Shown here: positions 15,000-25,067 of the stretch, one piece after another
Position numbering within the stretch: position 1 is the stretch's first letter
How the letters are laid out: every line of letters starts with the position of its first letter
Source: a virus
Length of the DNA stretch: 37,692 nucleotides
IMG/VR virus record: IMGVR_UViG_3300032087_004322
Span: 1 to 37,692 of that record
Reading direction: 5' to 3' (one strand)
Notes under the pieces: model-generated
The model's database searches: none
What the model saw: the letters and a program-made list of their open reading frames with translations, nothing else
Told to the model about the DNA's origin: nothing
Made by a program: the position numbers and the translations under genes

Positions 15000-17687
15000 A
15001 TGAGCGACATAATTATCACTGGTAACATACAGACCGTAACCTCAACTGGTTCAACTACACCAGCTGTTTCTATAACATCTAGTGTTAGTGACGGTCAGAC
15101 TATTCAGGGCTCATTAACTACTGGTGGCGTAGGACCACAAGGAGCCACAGGACCCACAGGAAGTGCAGGAGCTACAGGACCAGCAGGGGCTACTGGGGCT
15201 GGCTCAACTGGAGCAACAGGCGTTCAGGGAGCCACAGGAGCAAAAGGAGCTACTGGAGTACAAGGGGCTACTGGTACGCAAGGAGCCACAGGGGCTCAAG
15301 GTGCAACTGGAGCTGGTGCTACTGGAGTTACGGGTGCGACAGGTGCAAAAGGCAATACAGGCAATACTGGTGCTACTGGGCCACAAGGTAATGCAGGACC
15401 TACTGGAGCGACTGGACCAACTGGAAACACTGGCTCACAAGGTGCCACTGGAGCCACAGGTGCAGGGGCAACGGGAGTACAGGGAGCGACTGGGGCAACA
15501 GGTCAGGGCGTGCCAGCAGGTGGTACAACAGGGCAAGCCCTAACAAAGAACAGTGCGACTAATTATGATACAGGCTGGTCTACGATAGACTTAAGCTCAA
15601 GAGTAGCTAAAGCTGGCGATACAATGTCAGGTTCACTAGGAGTAACTATTTCAGGCTCAAGTACGGATGTACCAATTACAGCTAAAGTAGACACTAGTGG
15701 AGCGACCAGTAATGCAATACTTGCTAGAAATGATACTAATTATGCACATAGTGGGGATTTGATAAAAGGTAAGTTCTATAACGCCACCGACTCAGGCTCA
15801 ATGATAAAACTAGAAAATGCTGGAACTGGCAATTATATAACTGGCGATAGCGTATTCTCAATAGCTAAGAACGGCAATATAGCTACAACTGGTAATGTAT
15901 CTGTTGCTGATGAGGCTTATGGAGCTGGCTGGAACGGCTCAACCCAAGTACCAACCAAAAACGCTGTTTATGACAAGATTGAAACCTTAGGAACTGTGGG
16001 TGCAACCGGCCCCACTGGAGCCACCGGCCCACAAGGCAACACAGGCAACACTGGTGCAACAGGTGCCACAGGCGGTGTGGGTCCGCAAGGGGCGACCGGC
16101 CCGACAGGTTCAGCTGGCACACAAGGAGCTACAGGGGCAACTGGCGTAGGTGCTACTGGTGCTACTGGAGTTACAGGTGCCACAGGCGTAACTGGTGCTA
16201 CAGGACCAAGTGGGGGCGGTGGAGCAGGTTTGCCAACGACCATAGTGGTTGCCGCTAACGATAGCTCTTCTGCTGATAAGGCTATTGCAGGAGCAACCTA
16301 TACTTGTGATGGAACAGCCGATGATGTTCAAATACAGGCAGCCATAGATGCAATTAAAACGGCAGGCGGTCAGGTAATTTTAGCAACTGGAACATACAAC
16401 ATCGCAACACGGATAGATATACAAGGTGCAAATGCATTAGATGATACTAAATCAGTAACTCTTAGAGGTATGGGAGTAAATGCTAGCAGACTAACTTGTG
16501 CCTCAAATGTATCTGGCATAAGAATATATCACAATGCAAAAGTGAATATACTAGACTTGTCTATCTCGGTAACTGGTACCGGTAACGGCATTGAATCGCT
16601 TGCTGATGAGGCAACTTATATGCGGTCTTTTTGGCAGTCTACCTTTAAAAATCTTAGAATTATAGGCCCCTGGTCATCTGCTCATACAGGCTGGGCAATG
16701 CATCTGGGTAACCCGTTCAGAAGCACCTTTGAAAACATAGAAGTTGAAGGCACTCGTAATGGCTTTAGATTATATACCCAATATGCTGCATTTAATCCTG
16801 GCGACTGTACTTTTATTCGTTGCTTTGTTGAGATTGCTGGTGGCTCTGGTACAGCTTTTGATTTAGATGGAGCTGTAAATGGCGATTGTACGATGAACCA
16901 AGTGGTATTTATTATGTGTGAGGCTATTTGTGATGGCTCTGCCTCAACAACAGGCGTTTATCTACACGGCACTGGCACGGGTAATGCTAGCTGGAATAGA
17001 TTTATAGGATTGAACCTAGAACAGTTCAGAACACTGATAAAAGTTAACAACAATTCTATGAACAACCAGTTTGAGTGCAACTACATAGAGCCATACTCAG
17101 CAGGCACAGTCTTTACTTGCGACAGCACTTCAGGCGGTAACCGATTTAATGCTAAGTTTGTCTACTTTGCCTCAACCGTAGATTTAGTAAATGACGCCAA
17201 TACTACCGATGTTTGTAACTACTACGAACACATCTCAGTAGCTAGTGATACAGGCGGAACGGGTAATGTAACCTATACAGCTAAAAGCAGGTTTGCCAAT
17301 AATGATGTACTCGCTTGGGGTGGTAGTGTTGCTGGCATATTCACCAGTAACTCATTACGCTTAACGACAGGCTCCGTAGCCTCAAGTGCTACTCCAGCTA
17401 TAAATACCGATTTATACGATGAGTTTGATATAACAGCGTTGGCAGCCAATATTACCTCAATGACGACTAACCTAACAGGCACACCGAGAAACGGCCAGAA
17501 ACTGCTCATACGAATAAAAGATAACGGCACGGCTAGAACGATTACTTGGGGAGCAAGTTTTGCTAGTTCAGGTACTGCAACCCTGCTAGCAACAACTGCC
17601 ATTTCTAAAACACATACTGTTGGCTTAGTCTATAACTCAACGGCAAGTAAGTGGTACTGCTTAGCCGTAGACCAAAATGGCTATTGA
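15000..17687 (+). CDS. Collagen-like tail fibre with pectate-lyase-type beta-helix
   Basis: 895 residues. After a short beta start there are two collagen-like blocks of G-x-T/G-x-x triplets (residues ~43-170 and ~334-409), separated by a segment with [19 protein letters not shown], a T4-type fibre repeat. Residues ~411-750 form a beta-helix ([31 protein letters not shown]) like pectate-lyase-3 spikes. The C-terminal ~95 residues end in [12 protein letters not shown], a frequent fibre terminus. It is probably a trimeric fibre that carries an enzyme-like or receptor-binding domain. Site AAGGAG before ATG 15000. Confidence 0.85.
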   Translation: MSDIIITGNIQTVTSTGSTTPAVSITSSVSDGQTIQGSLTTGGVGPQGATGPTGSAGATGPAGATGAGSTGATGVQGATGAKGATGVQGATGTQGATGAQGATGAGATGVTGATGAKGNTGNTGATGPQGNAGPTGATGPTGNTGSQGATGATGAGATGVQGATGATGQGVPAGGTTGQALTKNSATNYDTGWSTIDLSSRVAKAGDTMSGSLGVTISGSSTDVPITAKVDTSGATSNAILARNDTNYAHSGDLIKGKFYNATDSGSMIKLENAGTGNYITGDSVFSIAKNGNIATTGNVSVADEAYGAGWNGSTQVPTKNAVYDKIETLGTVGATGPTGATGPQGNTGNTGATGATGGVGPQGATGPTGSAGTQGATGATGVGATGATGVTGATGVTGATGPSGGGGAGLPTTIVVAANDSSSADKAIAGATYTCDGTADDVQIQAAIDAIKTAGGQVILATGTYNIATRIDIQGANALDDTKSVTLRGMGVNASRLTCASNVSGIRIYHNAKVNILDLSISVTGTGNGIESLADEATYMRSFWQSTFKNLRIIGPWSSAHTGWAMHLGNPFRSTFENIEVEGTRNGFRLYTQYAAFNPGDCTFIRCFVEIAGGSGTAFDLDGAVNGDCTMNQVVFIMCEAICDGSASTTGVYLHGTGTGNASWNRFIGLNLEQFRTLIKVNNNSMNNQFECNYIEPYSAGTVFTCDSTSGGNRFNAKFVYFASTVDLVNDANTTDVCNYYEHISVASDTGGTGNVTYTAKSRFANNDVLAWGGSVAGIFTSNSLRLTTGSVASSATPAINTDLYDEFDITALAANITSMTTNLTGTPRNGQKLLIRIKDNGTARTITWGASFASSGTATLLATTAISKTHTVGLVYNSTASKWYCLAVDQNGY
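15126..15509 (+). repeat. Collagen-like Gly-X-Y coding repeat, block 1
   Basis: About 42 Gly-x-x triplets, dominated by G-A-T, with many near-identical 9-base units (GGAGCCACA, GGTGCTACT). Such arrays recombine easily and vary in length. In the protein they form a triple-helical shaft. Confidence 0.8.
15999..16226 (+). repeat. Collagen-like Gly-X-Y coding repeat, block 2
   Basis: About 25 Gly-x-x triplets of the same G-A-T/G-P-Q type as block 1, ending in a poly-Gly linker before the beta-helix domain. Sequence similarity to block 1 makes recombination between the blocks possible. Confidence 0.75.
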
Positions 17688-17690
17688 TAA
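17661..17690 (+). repeat. Direct repeat flanking the HNH gene, copy 1 (fibre 3' end)
   Basis: Encodes the fibre's LAVDQNGY-stop plus TAA. It matches 18215-18244 at 25 of 30 positions by eye, including the first 12 bases and the final TGATAA. Confidence 0.7.
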
Positions 17691-17692
17691 AG

Positions 17693-17713
17693 TGGGATAA
17701 TATATGGTACAAT
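17693..17713 (+). promoter_or_regulatory. Possible promoter(s) for the free-standing HNH gene
   Basis: Two extended -10-like elements, TGGGATAAT (17693-17701) and TGGTACAAT (17705-17713), lie between the fibre stop and the HNH start. If the first is used, transcription would begin at about the start codon, giving a nearly leaderless mRNA. There is no clear ribosome binding site. Confidence 0.35.
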
Positions 17714-18241
17714 ATGAGTATGAATAAAATCTGTGAGCATTGCAAGAGAGTCTTTTTATACAAGACTGGCTGGAACAGTCCAGGCAGATTTTGTAGTAGA
17801 CCTTGTCTCTATGAATCAATGAGAACCATACCTACTACGAAATGCTTAACTTGCAAGAACGAGATTCGCAAGAAAAAGTATTGCAGTAAAAAATGCTACT
17901 ATATCTCACTCAAAGGAAAAGTCCCCACGAACCCCTGGGTTAAAGGACAAGTCGCCTGGAATAAAGGTCTCAAAGGACTGTCTGATGAAAAACATCACGC
18001 TTGGAAAGGCGATAAAGTTGGTTTAATTGCACTACATCAATGGGTAGGCCGTAAATGGGGTTACCCGAATAAATGTGAATTTTGTGGGTTTAGTTCAAAT
18101 AACCGTCACCATATTCAGTGGTCCAATGTAAGTCGTACATATAAACGAGATAGGGATGATTGGCAACGATTGTGCCAAAGTTGTCACGGCAAGTATGACC
18201 GTAAAATGAAGCGTTTAGCCGTAGACGCAACTGGGTACTGA
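17714..18241 (+). CDS. Free-standing HNH homing endonuclease with zinc fingers
   Basis: About 175 residues. Three cysteine pairs-of-pairs are visible: CEHC...CSRPC (residues 7-34), CLTC...CSKKC, and the HNH core CEFCGFSSNNRHHIQWSN followed by RDDWQRLCQSCHGKYD. A central basic NPWVKGQVAWNKGLKG segment is the NUMOD3-like DNA-binding repeat. I start at ATG 17714; a longer frame overlaps the fibre gene. Its final codons (LAVDATGY) re-create the end of the upstream fibre gene, a sign that it inserted as a homing gene at that site. Confidence 0.82.
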   Translation: MSMNKICEHCKRVFLYKTGWNSPGRFCSRPCLYESMRTIPTTKCLTCKNEIRKKKYCSKKCYYISLKGKVPTNPWVKGQVAWNKGLKGLSDEKHHAWKGDKVGLIALHQWVGRKWGYPNKCEFCGFSSNNRHHIQWSNVSRTYKRDRDDWQRLCQSCHGKYDRKMKRLAVDATGY

Positions 18242-18244
18242 TAA
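18215..18244 (+). repeat. Direct repeat flanking the HNH gene, copy 2 (HNH 3' end)
   Basis: Encodes LAVDATGY-stop plus TAA at the end of the HNH gene, in the same reading phase relative to the motif as copy 1. Differences between the copies lie mostly at third or tolerant positions. The repeat marks the insertion boundaries of the endonuclease. Confidence 0.7.
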
Positions 18245-18939
18245 TGGCTTTAGCGTTTGTTCAGGGAGTACAAGGTTCTTCTAGTTCAGACCCATATACA
18301 TTGCCTGCTTTTGCAAGTTCAGTAACGGCCGGAAACTTAATAGTTGTAGCTGTGGTAGGCGATAATGGTTCAGTAGACACTACGACAAATATTACTGACA
18401 ACAAAAGTGGCAACAGCTACCAGCGAGCCGATAGCACACTAAACTTTGGAAATGGTACCAATATGAATATGGACATTTGGTTCGGACAGGTAACCAATGG
18501 TGGAAGTAGCTTTGCTTTAACGATTGCTTTCAATTCTATGGTGCAAAATGGTAGGTTTGTAGCTCAGGAGTTCTCAGGCTTTAGCTCAACCGCAACCTTA
18601 GATAAGTTTGCTAAAGCTAACGCTACCAGTACCTCGCCAAGTTCAGGGGCGACAGGCACAACAAGCGTTGCTGATGAGCTGATTGTCGGGCTGATAGCTA
18701 GAGCAGGTAATAACAGCTCAACAATATCTTTAGGCTCAGGCTATTCTAATTTAACCAATACAGCGACAAGTGCGGCAGCTGGTATGGAAAGTATGGTGGT
18801 AAGCTCCACAGGTACTCAGACAGCAACCTTTAGCCTAAGCATATCTAGAGCTTGGCTATGTGCAGTTTTAGCCTTTAAAGACGGCTCGGGTGGGGGTGGT
18901 GGTGGAGGTAATACCACTAACTTTTTTAACTTGTTGTGA
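18244..18939 (+). CDS. Beta-sandwich fibre/adhesion protein with glycine tail
   Basis: 231 residues, Ser/Thr/Asn/Gly-rich and predicted all-beta. The pattern ASSVTAGNLIVVAVVGDNGS ... SYQRADS ... MDIWFGQVTNGGSS ... AQEFSGFSSTATLD ... LCAVLAFKDG is a common bacterial/phage surface beta-sandwich fold. It ends with G-S-G-G-G-G-G-G-G and NTTNFFNLL, perhaps an attachment peptide. ATG 18244 follows the HNH stop by two bases. Before the HNH insertion it would have followed the fibre gene directly. Confidence 0.6.
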   Translation: MALAFVQGVQGSSSSDPYTLPAFASSVTAGNLIVVAVVGDNGSVDTTTNITDNKSGNSYQRADSTLNFGNGTNMNMDIWFGQVTNGGSSFALTIAFNSMVQNGRFVAQEFSGFSSTATLDKFAKANATSTSPSSGATGTTSVADELIVGLIARAGNNSSTISLGSGYSNLTNTATSAAAGMESMVVSSTGTQTATFSLSISRAWLCAVLAFKDGSGGGGGGGNTTNFFNLL

Positions 18940-18945
18940 TATAAT
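18937..18945 (+). promoter_or_regulatory. Extended -10 promoter (TGATATAAT)
   Basis: TG-n-TATAAT immediately after the fibre-region stop, driving the internal virion protein operon. Its ~140-base leader contains a perfect TTATCA/TGATAA hairpin (19004-19019) and a TGTCT/AGACA stem (about 19051-19071) before the GAAGGAG site of the next gene. Confidence 0.6.
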
Positions 18946-19094
18946 ACGACCAGAAGGAGAGACGGCGTAGCTCCAACCCCTTTAGGAAAGCTAACTAGCA
19001 CCCCTTATCAATCGTGATAACGCAAATGAGGCAATAAGCAACAAATTATTGTCTTTTTATAATTTAGACAGAAATAGTAAGAAGGAGAAGAAAA

Positions 19095-20282
19095 ATGCAA
19101 ATATGGGGAGGATTTAGTCCGGTAAACGCAGCTAAACAATTAGGTAGTGTTATAAACCCTACTGGCGGAGTAACTAACTATGATGTATTTGGCAACTTAG
19201 GCAATCAAAAATCTTTGCAAAGTGGAAGTAGTAATGGTAGTAACGACAACAACAGTTCTGGTGGTGTCTATTGGGTGGGACAAGATGGCAATGTTTGGGT
19301 GAGTGGATCAGGTGGAACTAACTCAGCAGGAAATTACGATTCAAACTCAGACAACTATTGGAACTCAAGGGGTTATAGTCGCATAAACGACCCTAGCTCT
19401 GGAGGTGTCACATCAACTGGTGGCGGTTCAAGCAGTAGAAGTGGTGGCAGTGGCTCTAGCTCCAAATACAACCCAGCCGACCTTGCGTGGATAGATAGCC
19501 AAATAGCCAACACACAAGGCCAGTATGGGCTTATTGACGACGCTTTGAATAGAGGACGCCAAGACCTACAAAACAGCTATCAGGGGGCTGTAAATGACGC
19601 TAACAAGCAACGAGAGCGAGCACTAGAGGGCTATCAGATTCAACGAGATACAACTGAACGAGGCAAAACCAATGCGCTTAACCGAGTTGACGACAATGCT
19701 AGACAACTACTGAATAGCCTAAGGCAGAGGATTGCCCAAGCGGGAGGCGCTAACTCCAGTGCATACCTACAAGCAGCTCCAAATATGGTTGCCCAGCAAT
19801 CAGGCTCAAACCGCAATGATGTAATGGAAAATTACGGCGCTAACTTTATGAACTTAGCTAGAGCTGAACGCTATGCCGAAGACGATTACAAAGACTTACT
19901 AGGACAAATAGGCCGTGATCGTGATACCCGTTTACGCGACCTTCAGGTTGGTATAGATCAACAAAAACAAGGATTAGATAGCGAACTTGCCAGAATGCAA
20001 GCTCAAAGAGCCGAAGCAATGGGTGGAAACTCCACAGCTATAAGAAATGCAATGCAACCATACCTAGACCAAAGAAACGCTCGTGAGAACGCCATAAGAG
20101 ACATTTACAACCGTTACAGTACAGTTACCGCACCAAGAGCGCTAGATGTTCAAAAGGTCAACTTACGAGACTATATGATTGACAGAGCTAACCAACAAGC
20201 TAATGAACAGGCCGGTACACAAGACGACCCAACCGCATACTACCGACCACGACCCCAAGATGACGAAGATAAGCTAGTTTAA
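19095..20282 (+). CDS. Internal virion protein candidate (coiled-coil), 395 aa
   Basis: The N-terminal ~125 residues are Gly/Ser/Asn-rich low-complexity (SSNGSNDNNSSGG, RSGGSGSSSKYNP). The rest is a long, charged, Gln/Arg-rich coiled coil (QDLQNSYQGAVNDANKQRER; RDLQVGIDQQKQGLDSELAR). Size, composition and position before a 1553-residue protein match ejection/internal core proteins of podoviruses, which enter the host envelope with the DNA. Strong site AGAAGGAG before ATG 19095. Confidence 0.6.
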   Translation: MQIWGGFSPVNAAKQLGSVINPTGGVTNYDVFGNLGNQKSLQSGSSNGSNDNNSSGGVYWVGQDGNVWVSGSGGTNSAGNYDSNSDNYWNSRGYSRINDPSSGGVTSTGGGSSSRSGGSGSSSKYNPADLAWIDSQIANTQGQYGLIDDALNRGRQDLQNSYQGAVNDANKQRERALEGYQIQRDTTERGKTNALNRVDDNARQLLNSLRQRIAQAGGANSSAYLQAAPNMVAQQSGSNRNDVMENYGANFMNLARAERYAEDDYKDLLGQIGRDRDTRLRDLQVGIDQQKQGLDSELARMQAQRAEAMGGNSTAIRNAMQPYLDQRNARENAIRDIYNRYSTVTAPRALDVQKVNLRDYMIDRANQQANEQAGTQDDPTAYYRPRPQDDEDKLV

Positions 20283-20297
20283 GAGAGGGGGCATACA

Positions 20298-23200
20298 ATG
20301 TCATGGCTCAATAAACAATGGAGCAAACTTGATTTTTGGGATAAAGAAGAAAACGAACGACAGAAACAACAGTTTGCTAAACCAACACCTCAGACCAAAC
20401 CAGCAGTACCTCAATCAGTTGACTGGAAGACTAAGAATGCCAAGTTTGGGGTACTAGCTAACAACCCTCAAAGACAGAAGAGCTTTCTAAACGATATTGC
20501 TATGCCGAACCAAGCAGTGACTAATGCTAGAAATATAGCTAGTGGCATTGTTGAAGCACCAGTAAAGATTGGTAAAACCTTAGGTAAGGGCTTCTGGGAA
20601 ACTGGTGATGCCGCAAAACAACTACCTGGTGCATTATTAGGCAAAAACAACGGCTTTAAAGAGAGCTTAGACCAGTCAATCATCGGTGGCGTAGGGCGTT
20701 TTGGTCAAAGTTTAGCCAGCGCTGGATTATCACCAGTCACCAACAGTCTAGCTGACAGAGAACGCAAACGGTCTGAAAGACTGCTAATACCAGCTTATGA
20801 GAATCTTTATCGTGCTAGTGGCGCAGACCCACGACTAGGGCGCAACCAAGCCGAACAAGAAGCACTAGGGGCTGATTATACAATCCGTACCGACCCACTT
20901 AACCGGTCTAACATTGGCGTAAACGATTCATTGGGAACAACTGCCCGTAAAGTTACCGCACAAGCAGGGGAAGCAATACTGGACACGGCAACCGCACCAG
21001 CTATGGGGTTAGCTACTGGTAAAGCAATTGTTAGTAGTCCAACTAAACAGTTTTTAAAAAGCACCCTAGACTCTGGACTGCTGTCTGGTGGAGGAAACTT
21101 ACTTTATACCGCACAACAAGATAATGTTACGCCCTTAGATTATGCAAAATCTGGAGGACTTGGTTTTGCAACCGGTATTGCTCTACCAGTTGGAACAAGG
21201 TTGGTTAAAGAGATGCCCCGTTTTGTTGACCAAAATATACCTAGAACTGCATTTAGAGAAACTGAACTAGGCAAACGAGCTACTTGGGTAACACCAAATA
21301 GGAAGCTGGCGGAACAATTTAAACGACCCGAAACTGTTGCTGAAGCCTATACTTACCGCAAAAAGGACATACTAGATCCGTCAGACAATCGCACAAGGTC
21401 ACGCCTGATAGAGCGATATGGGGAAAACAAAATAAACAACCTTACTAGTGATACTCTCAACGGTAGATTTAATGATCAGCTTGAGGCGCCAGCTCGCAAG
21501 ATAGCGAAAGAAATGGGCTATAAAGGAGCGGCTTTTGATGAGCCGATATTACCAAGCGACCCACGAAGCCTCAGACGCAACCCCCTAAGCATAAATGTAT
21601 TTGACCAGTCTGCACTAAAGAGCAAGCAGTTGCTAAACGAGGGTGGCTACATCAATCCTGGCGAGATACTAGCCAGCGCTAAACGCGCAGTAAAACAGTT
21701 GAAGAATAATGGTAGTGGTAAGGCGATGAGTGTTGAGAAGCCTGTTGACCTCAAAGCCGAAGTAAAAGCACCGAAAGTACCTCGTGGCAACATTGAAGAA
21801 GCGGTGGTAAACACAGGTAAGACCACCAATAATACCGAACAGATACTTAATCCGACAGCACCAAAGAAAATAGAACAACTGCAAGCAGAAGCTATTACTC
21901 GCGGAAAAGCACAAAAAAGCCAACCACAGCCGAAACAACAAAAACAACCCACGCAAAAATATCAAAATGGTTCTTTATCAGGAAAGCAAACAGAAGTATT
22001 ACCGCAAAAACAGATAACACAACCAGATAAGGCCAAATTGCAGAATAAAGTTTCATCAGACGATACTATACCAGATGTGGATAACTTTATCAAGGAGCAA
22101 ACTACAGCCCAGCATATAAAGCCTCAAAAACTAGGTGTTAAGGACAGGCTAATGAGGACTTGGATAGATTCACTAGCACCAGCCGAAGATAGATTTAGCC
22201 AAGCCGTTAAAGACGGTAAAATTAGCCAAGAAACATTGGAAAAAATACTGGTTAACAACGGCAAGAGCCTGCGAGCTGGCACTAGAGCTAATCAAGACTT
22301 GATAGACAGCGGTCTAGTGGATCTTATACACAAAATGCCAAAGAAAGATTACGACAATTTAGGACAAGTGCTAATTGCTAGGCACTCTGACGACCTAAGA
22401 GCAAACGGAATAGAAACAGGCAGAAAGCCAGAAACAGACGCAGCGATACTTAAAAAATATGGCAAACAATACGAAAAGCAAGTTGAACAATTTAAGAAAT
22501 CCACAGACTTTGTACTAGACGAAAGTGTAAAATCCGGCTTAATATCAAAAGACACCGCCAAACTATTACGCAAAAAATACCCCAACTATGTACCAATGAA
22601 TAGAGTATTTGACGAAATGGAAGCCACAGGATCATTTGGGAGTAATCAAGTAGCTAACTTAGGTCAACAAACAGTAGTTCGCAAGATAAAAGGTTCAAAA
22701 AGGGTAGTAGAAAACCCAATGGAGTCAATGATTGAAAAAGTGCAAGCCATGAGCCGTCAATCATTAAGGAACGAAGCGGCGACATCTTGGGTAGATACAC
22801 TAAAAGAACTAGGCGAAGCAGAACTCATTAAAGGTGACAAAAAACCCGGTGACTCAGCTATCTCAATATTTAGAAACGGCACAAAAGAAACCTACAAAGT
22901 AGATCCAGTAATGGAACAGGCGGCCAAAGGACTAACCAAAGAGCAAATGGGTGTAATAAATAACGCAGCCAGAAAAGTCTCTAGGGTATTTAAGACAGGA
23001 ACAACAGGCGTGAACCTACCGTTCATAATGACCAACCTAGCCAGAGACCAACAAACAGCACTATTAAATATGCACAAAGGTGAGAGAGAAGTATTCACAC
23101 AACTACCAAAAACAATTATGGAAACACTAGGACATGGCAAACTCTATGATGAGGCTGTTAAGCAGGGAGCGGTGTCGACATCTTTTGATATGACTAAACC

Positions 23201-24959
23201 TAATCTAAAGCGAACCGCTGAGAATATCCGCAAGAAAGGCGCTTCACTAGGAGCTTTTGAACGGATAGAGGATGTAATTGGTAGAAGTGAAGAATTTACA
23301 AGAATACAGCAATATGCCGCAACAAAGAAATACTGGCTCAAAAAAGGACTATCCGAAGAGCAAGCAATGAACAAGGCGACCCTAGCCGCGCAACAAAACT
23401 CGGCCGACTTCTCAAGGTCAGGCGATCTAGGACAAATCATCAACGCATGGCTACCGTATACGAACGCCGGAGTGCAAGGAACACGGGCATATCTAAGGGC
23501 GGCATATAAAAACCCTCAGCGGTATGCAGTAAAAGCAGGTGCATTGCTTGTAATGCCAACAATCGCTACCACGCTATACAATACCGGCACTGATGAGCGC
23601 AAGGCGATATATGACGATATTAGCGACCAAGATAAGATGTCAAGCACGATAATAGTGACTCCTTGGGCTAAGAAAAACGAAGAGGGAAGATGGGAAGGGT
23701 TAATAAAAGTGCCGAAACCGCCCGGTATATCAGCATTACTTTACCCCGTAGAAAAAGGTGTTGCAAGTATGAGAGGCCTAGACCCAGTAGGCTTTAACGA
23801 TATTGCTAAAGGAATACTCGGATTCGCATCGCCCTTAGGAGACAGCCCGAATGCAGCCGTATCAACAATAACGCCACAGCCAATAAAGCCAGCTGTTGAA
23901 TCAATCGTAAACAGAGATTTCTTTACGGGACGAGATATAGTACCGCGATGGTTGCAAAATAAGCCGAAGAGTGACCAAGCCTATGACTACACCTCAGGAA
24001 CATCTAGAGGTATAGCCAGCGCAACAGGACAATCACCACTATCTATTGAACATTTAATAAGAGGTTACACTGGCGAAGTTGGCTTGCAGGGGCTAAACCT
24101 ATCTGACAATATACTAAATAGGTTAGGAGTGATACCAAAAGAACAAATTGGCGGTAGAAGTGTAACATCAGGATTTTCGCGAAGATTTACTCAAGCCTAT
24201 GATAAGGGTAGGGAATCCAAAATAGCCGATGGCTCAGCTGTCGGCAACATTAACGCAATTAGCGGTAAAGACGCTAGTGTCAAGCGAGACGGCAAGTATG
24301 TAAAGGTGAGCGATCTACCACTAGGTCAACGCTTCCAAGAATCACTAAAAAATCTAGGTGAGTCAGGCGATAGCGACTATATTAAACGAAATGTAGCCGA
24401 GATAGACAGTGAGATGAATAAGATATATCAGAAGTATGGGCTACCACCAGCCAAAACCAGTACTGCTGTTGCTAAAAAATGGGCAGAATACGATAACAGA
24501 CTAAAAGATGGCAAGATTAGTCCATTAAAACAACCAGCCGAAGAAAGAAAGCTACTTAGAGATACCTACAAACTCCAAACTCAAGGAGCTACTAGAGACT
24601 TCCTAAGCGTATCTAGCGACAATGATATGAGACAAGCCATAAAAGACGGCCTAGTAGATAAAAAGACCTTAAAATCGGCCATAGAACTAGACAACTTCCT
24701 AGTTGCTAACGGACTACAATCATCACCAACAATCGGCAAGAAACTAAGAGCCGAACTAGGCTACAGTACGCCAGGCGACAAGAAGGGCAGCAAAAAGTCA
24801 GTTGCAAGTGGTGGAGGCAACAAAAAGATAATAGACGATATGATAAAATCGCTGCTGGCCAGTGAACAGGGTAAATCTAAGCTTAATAAAGACTTACGTA
24901 ACCTAATAGAAGGTTTGAGTAAGAAACAATACGCTAAAGCAAAAAAGACTGTTTACTAA
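20298..24959 (+). CDS. Giant internal virion / polyvalent protein (LPD38-like)
   Basis: 1553 residues, the largest product. Residues ~315-450 (RATWVTPNRKLAEQF ... SINVFDQSALKSKQ) resemble the ART-like or substrate-handling modules of phage polyvalent proteins. Residues ~895-1150 carry the LPD38 signature (FIMTNLARDQQTALLNMHKG; ERIEDVIGRSEEFTRIQQYA; AQQNSADFSRSGDLG; WLPYTNAGVQGTRAYLRAAY). Between them lies a long Lys/Gln-rich linker (~500-600). LPD38 occurs in proteins injected with phage DNA. Site GAGAGGGGG before ATG 20298. A role in DNA ejection or early takeover is inferred. Confidence 0.7.
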   Translation: MSWLNKQWSKLDFWDKEENERQKQQFAKPTPQTKPAVPQSVDWKTKNAKFGVLANNPQRQKSFLNDIAMPNQAVTNARNIASGIVEAPVKIGKTLGKGFWETGDAAKQLPGALLGKNNGFKESLDQSIIGGVGRFGQSLASAGLSPVTNSLADRERKRSERLLIPAYENLYRASGADPRLGRNQAEQEALGADYTIRTDPLNRSNIGVNDSLGTTARKVTAQAGEAILDTATAPAMGLATGKAIVSSPTKQFLKSTLDSGLLSGGGNLLYTAQQDNVTPLDYAKSGGLGFATGIALPVGTRLVKEMPRFVDQNIPRTAFRETELGKRATWVTPNRKLAEQFKRPETVAEAYTYRKKDILDPSDNRTRSRLIERYGENKINNLTSDTLNGRFNDQLEAPARKIAKEMGYKGAAFDEPILPSDPRSLRRNPLSINVFDQSALKSKQLLNEGGYINPGEILASAKRAVKQLKNNGSGKAMSVEKPVDLKAEVKAPKVPRGNIEEAVVNTGKTTNNTEQILNPTAPKKIEQLQAEAITRGKAQKSQPQPKQQKQPTQKYQNGSLSGKQTEVLPQKQITQPDKAKLQNKVSSDDTIPDVDNFIKEQTTAQHIKPQKLGVKDRLMRTWIDSLAPAEDRFSQAVKDGKISQETLEKILVNNGKSLRAGTRANQDLIDSGLVDLIHKMPKKDYDNLGQVLIARHSDDLRANGIETGRKPETDAAILKKYGKQYEKQVEQFKKSTDFVLDESVKSGLISKDTAKLLRKKYPNYVPMNRVFDEMEATGSFGSNQVANLGQQTVVRKIKGSKRVVENPMESMIEKVQAMSRQSLRNEAATSWVDTLKELGEAELIKGDKKPGDSAISIFRNGTKETYKVDPVMEQAAKGLTKEQMGVINNAARKVSRVFKTGTTGVNLPFIMTNLARDQQTALLNMHKGEREVFTQLPKTIMETLGHGKLYDEAVKQGAVSTSFDMTKPNLKRTAENIRKKGASLGAFERIEDVIGRSEEFTRIQQYAATKKYWLKKGLSEEQAMNKATLAAQQNSADFSRSGDLGQIINAWLPYTNAGVQGTRAYLRAAYKNPQRYAVKAGALLVMPTIATTLYNTGTDERKAIYDDISDQDKMSSTIIVTPWAKKNEEGRWEGLIKVPKPPGISALLYPVEKGVASMRGLDPVGFNDIAKGILGFASPLGDSPNAAVSTITPQPIKPAVESIVNRDFFTGRDIVPRWLQNKPKSDQAYDYTSGTSRGIASATGQSPLSIEHLIRGYTGEVGLQGLNLSDNILNRLGVIPKEQIGGRSVTSGFSRRFTQAYDKGRESKIADGSAVGNINAISGKDASVKRDGKYVKVSDLPLGQRFQESLKNLGESGDSDYIKRNVAEIDSEMNKIYQKYGLPPAKTSTAVAKKWAEYDNRLKDGKISPLKQPAEERKLLRDTYKLQTQGATRDFLSVSSDNDMRQAIKDGLVDKKTLKSAIELDNFLVANGLQSSPTIGKKLRAELGYSTPGDKKGSKKSVASGGGNKKIIDDMIKSLLASEQGKSKLNKDLRNLIEGLSKKQYAKAKKTVY

Positions 24960-24972
24960 TGCTACTGATTTG

Positions 24973-24981
24973 TGGTATAAT
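24973..24981 (+). promoter_or_regulatory. Extended -10 promoter (TGGTATAAT) with TTTACT -35-like box
   Basis: Third copy of the exact nonamer, 13 bases after the giant gene's stop. TTTACT at 24952-24957 lies 18 bp upstream of TATAAT. The transcript would meet the terminator at 25025-25059 after about 70 bases. Confidence 0.65.
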
Positions 24982-25024
24982 ACAGCCATTACGCCAACAC
25001 GTAATTAACTAGACAATATTGTAG

Positions 25025-25059
25025 AAAAGAGATTCTGTGTTGGCAGAGTCTCTTTTTTT
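25025..25059 (+). terminator. Rho-independent terminator
   Basis: AAAAGAGATTCTG (25025-25037) pairs with CAGAGTCTCT and its U run across a 6-base loop (one G-U pair), followed by seven T. It ends 8 bases before the ATG of the membrane protein at 25068, so it can act as an attenuator as well as ending the structural operon. Confidence 0.85.
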
Positions 25060-25067
25060 GTAAAGAT

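Noticed and set aside
15126-16226. Long open frames on both strands over the collagen-like repeats
   Set aside because: Low-complexity triplet repeats leave other frames open by chance; no ribosome binding sites.
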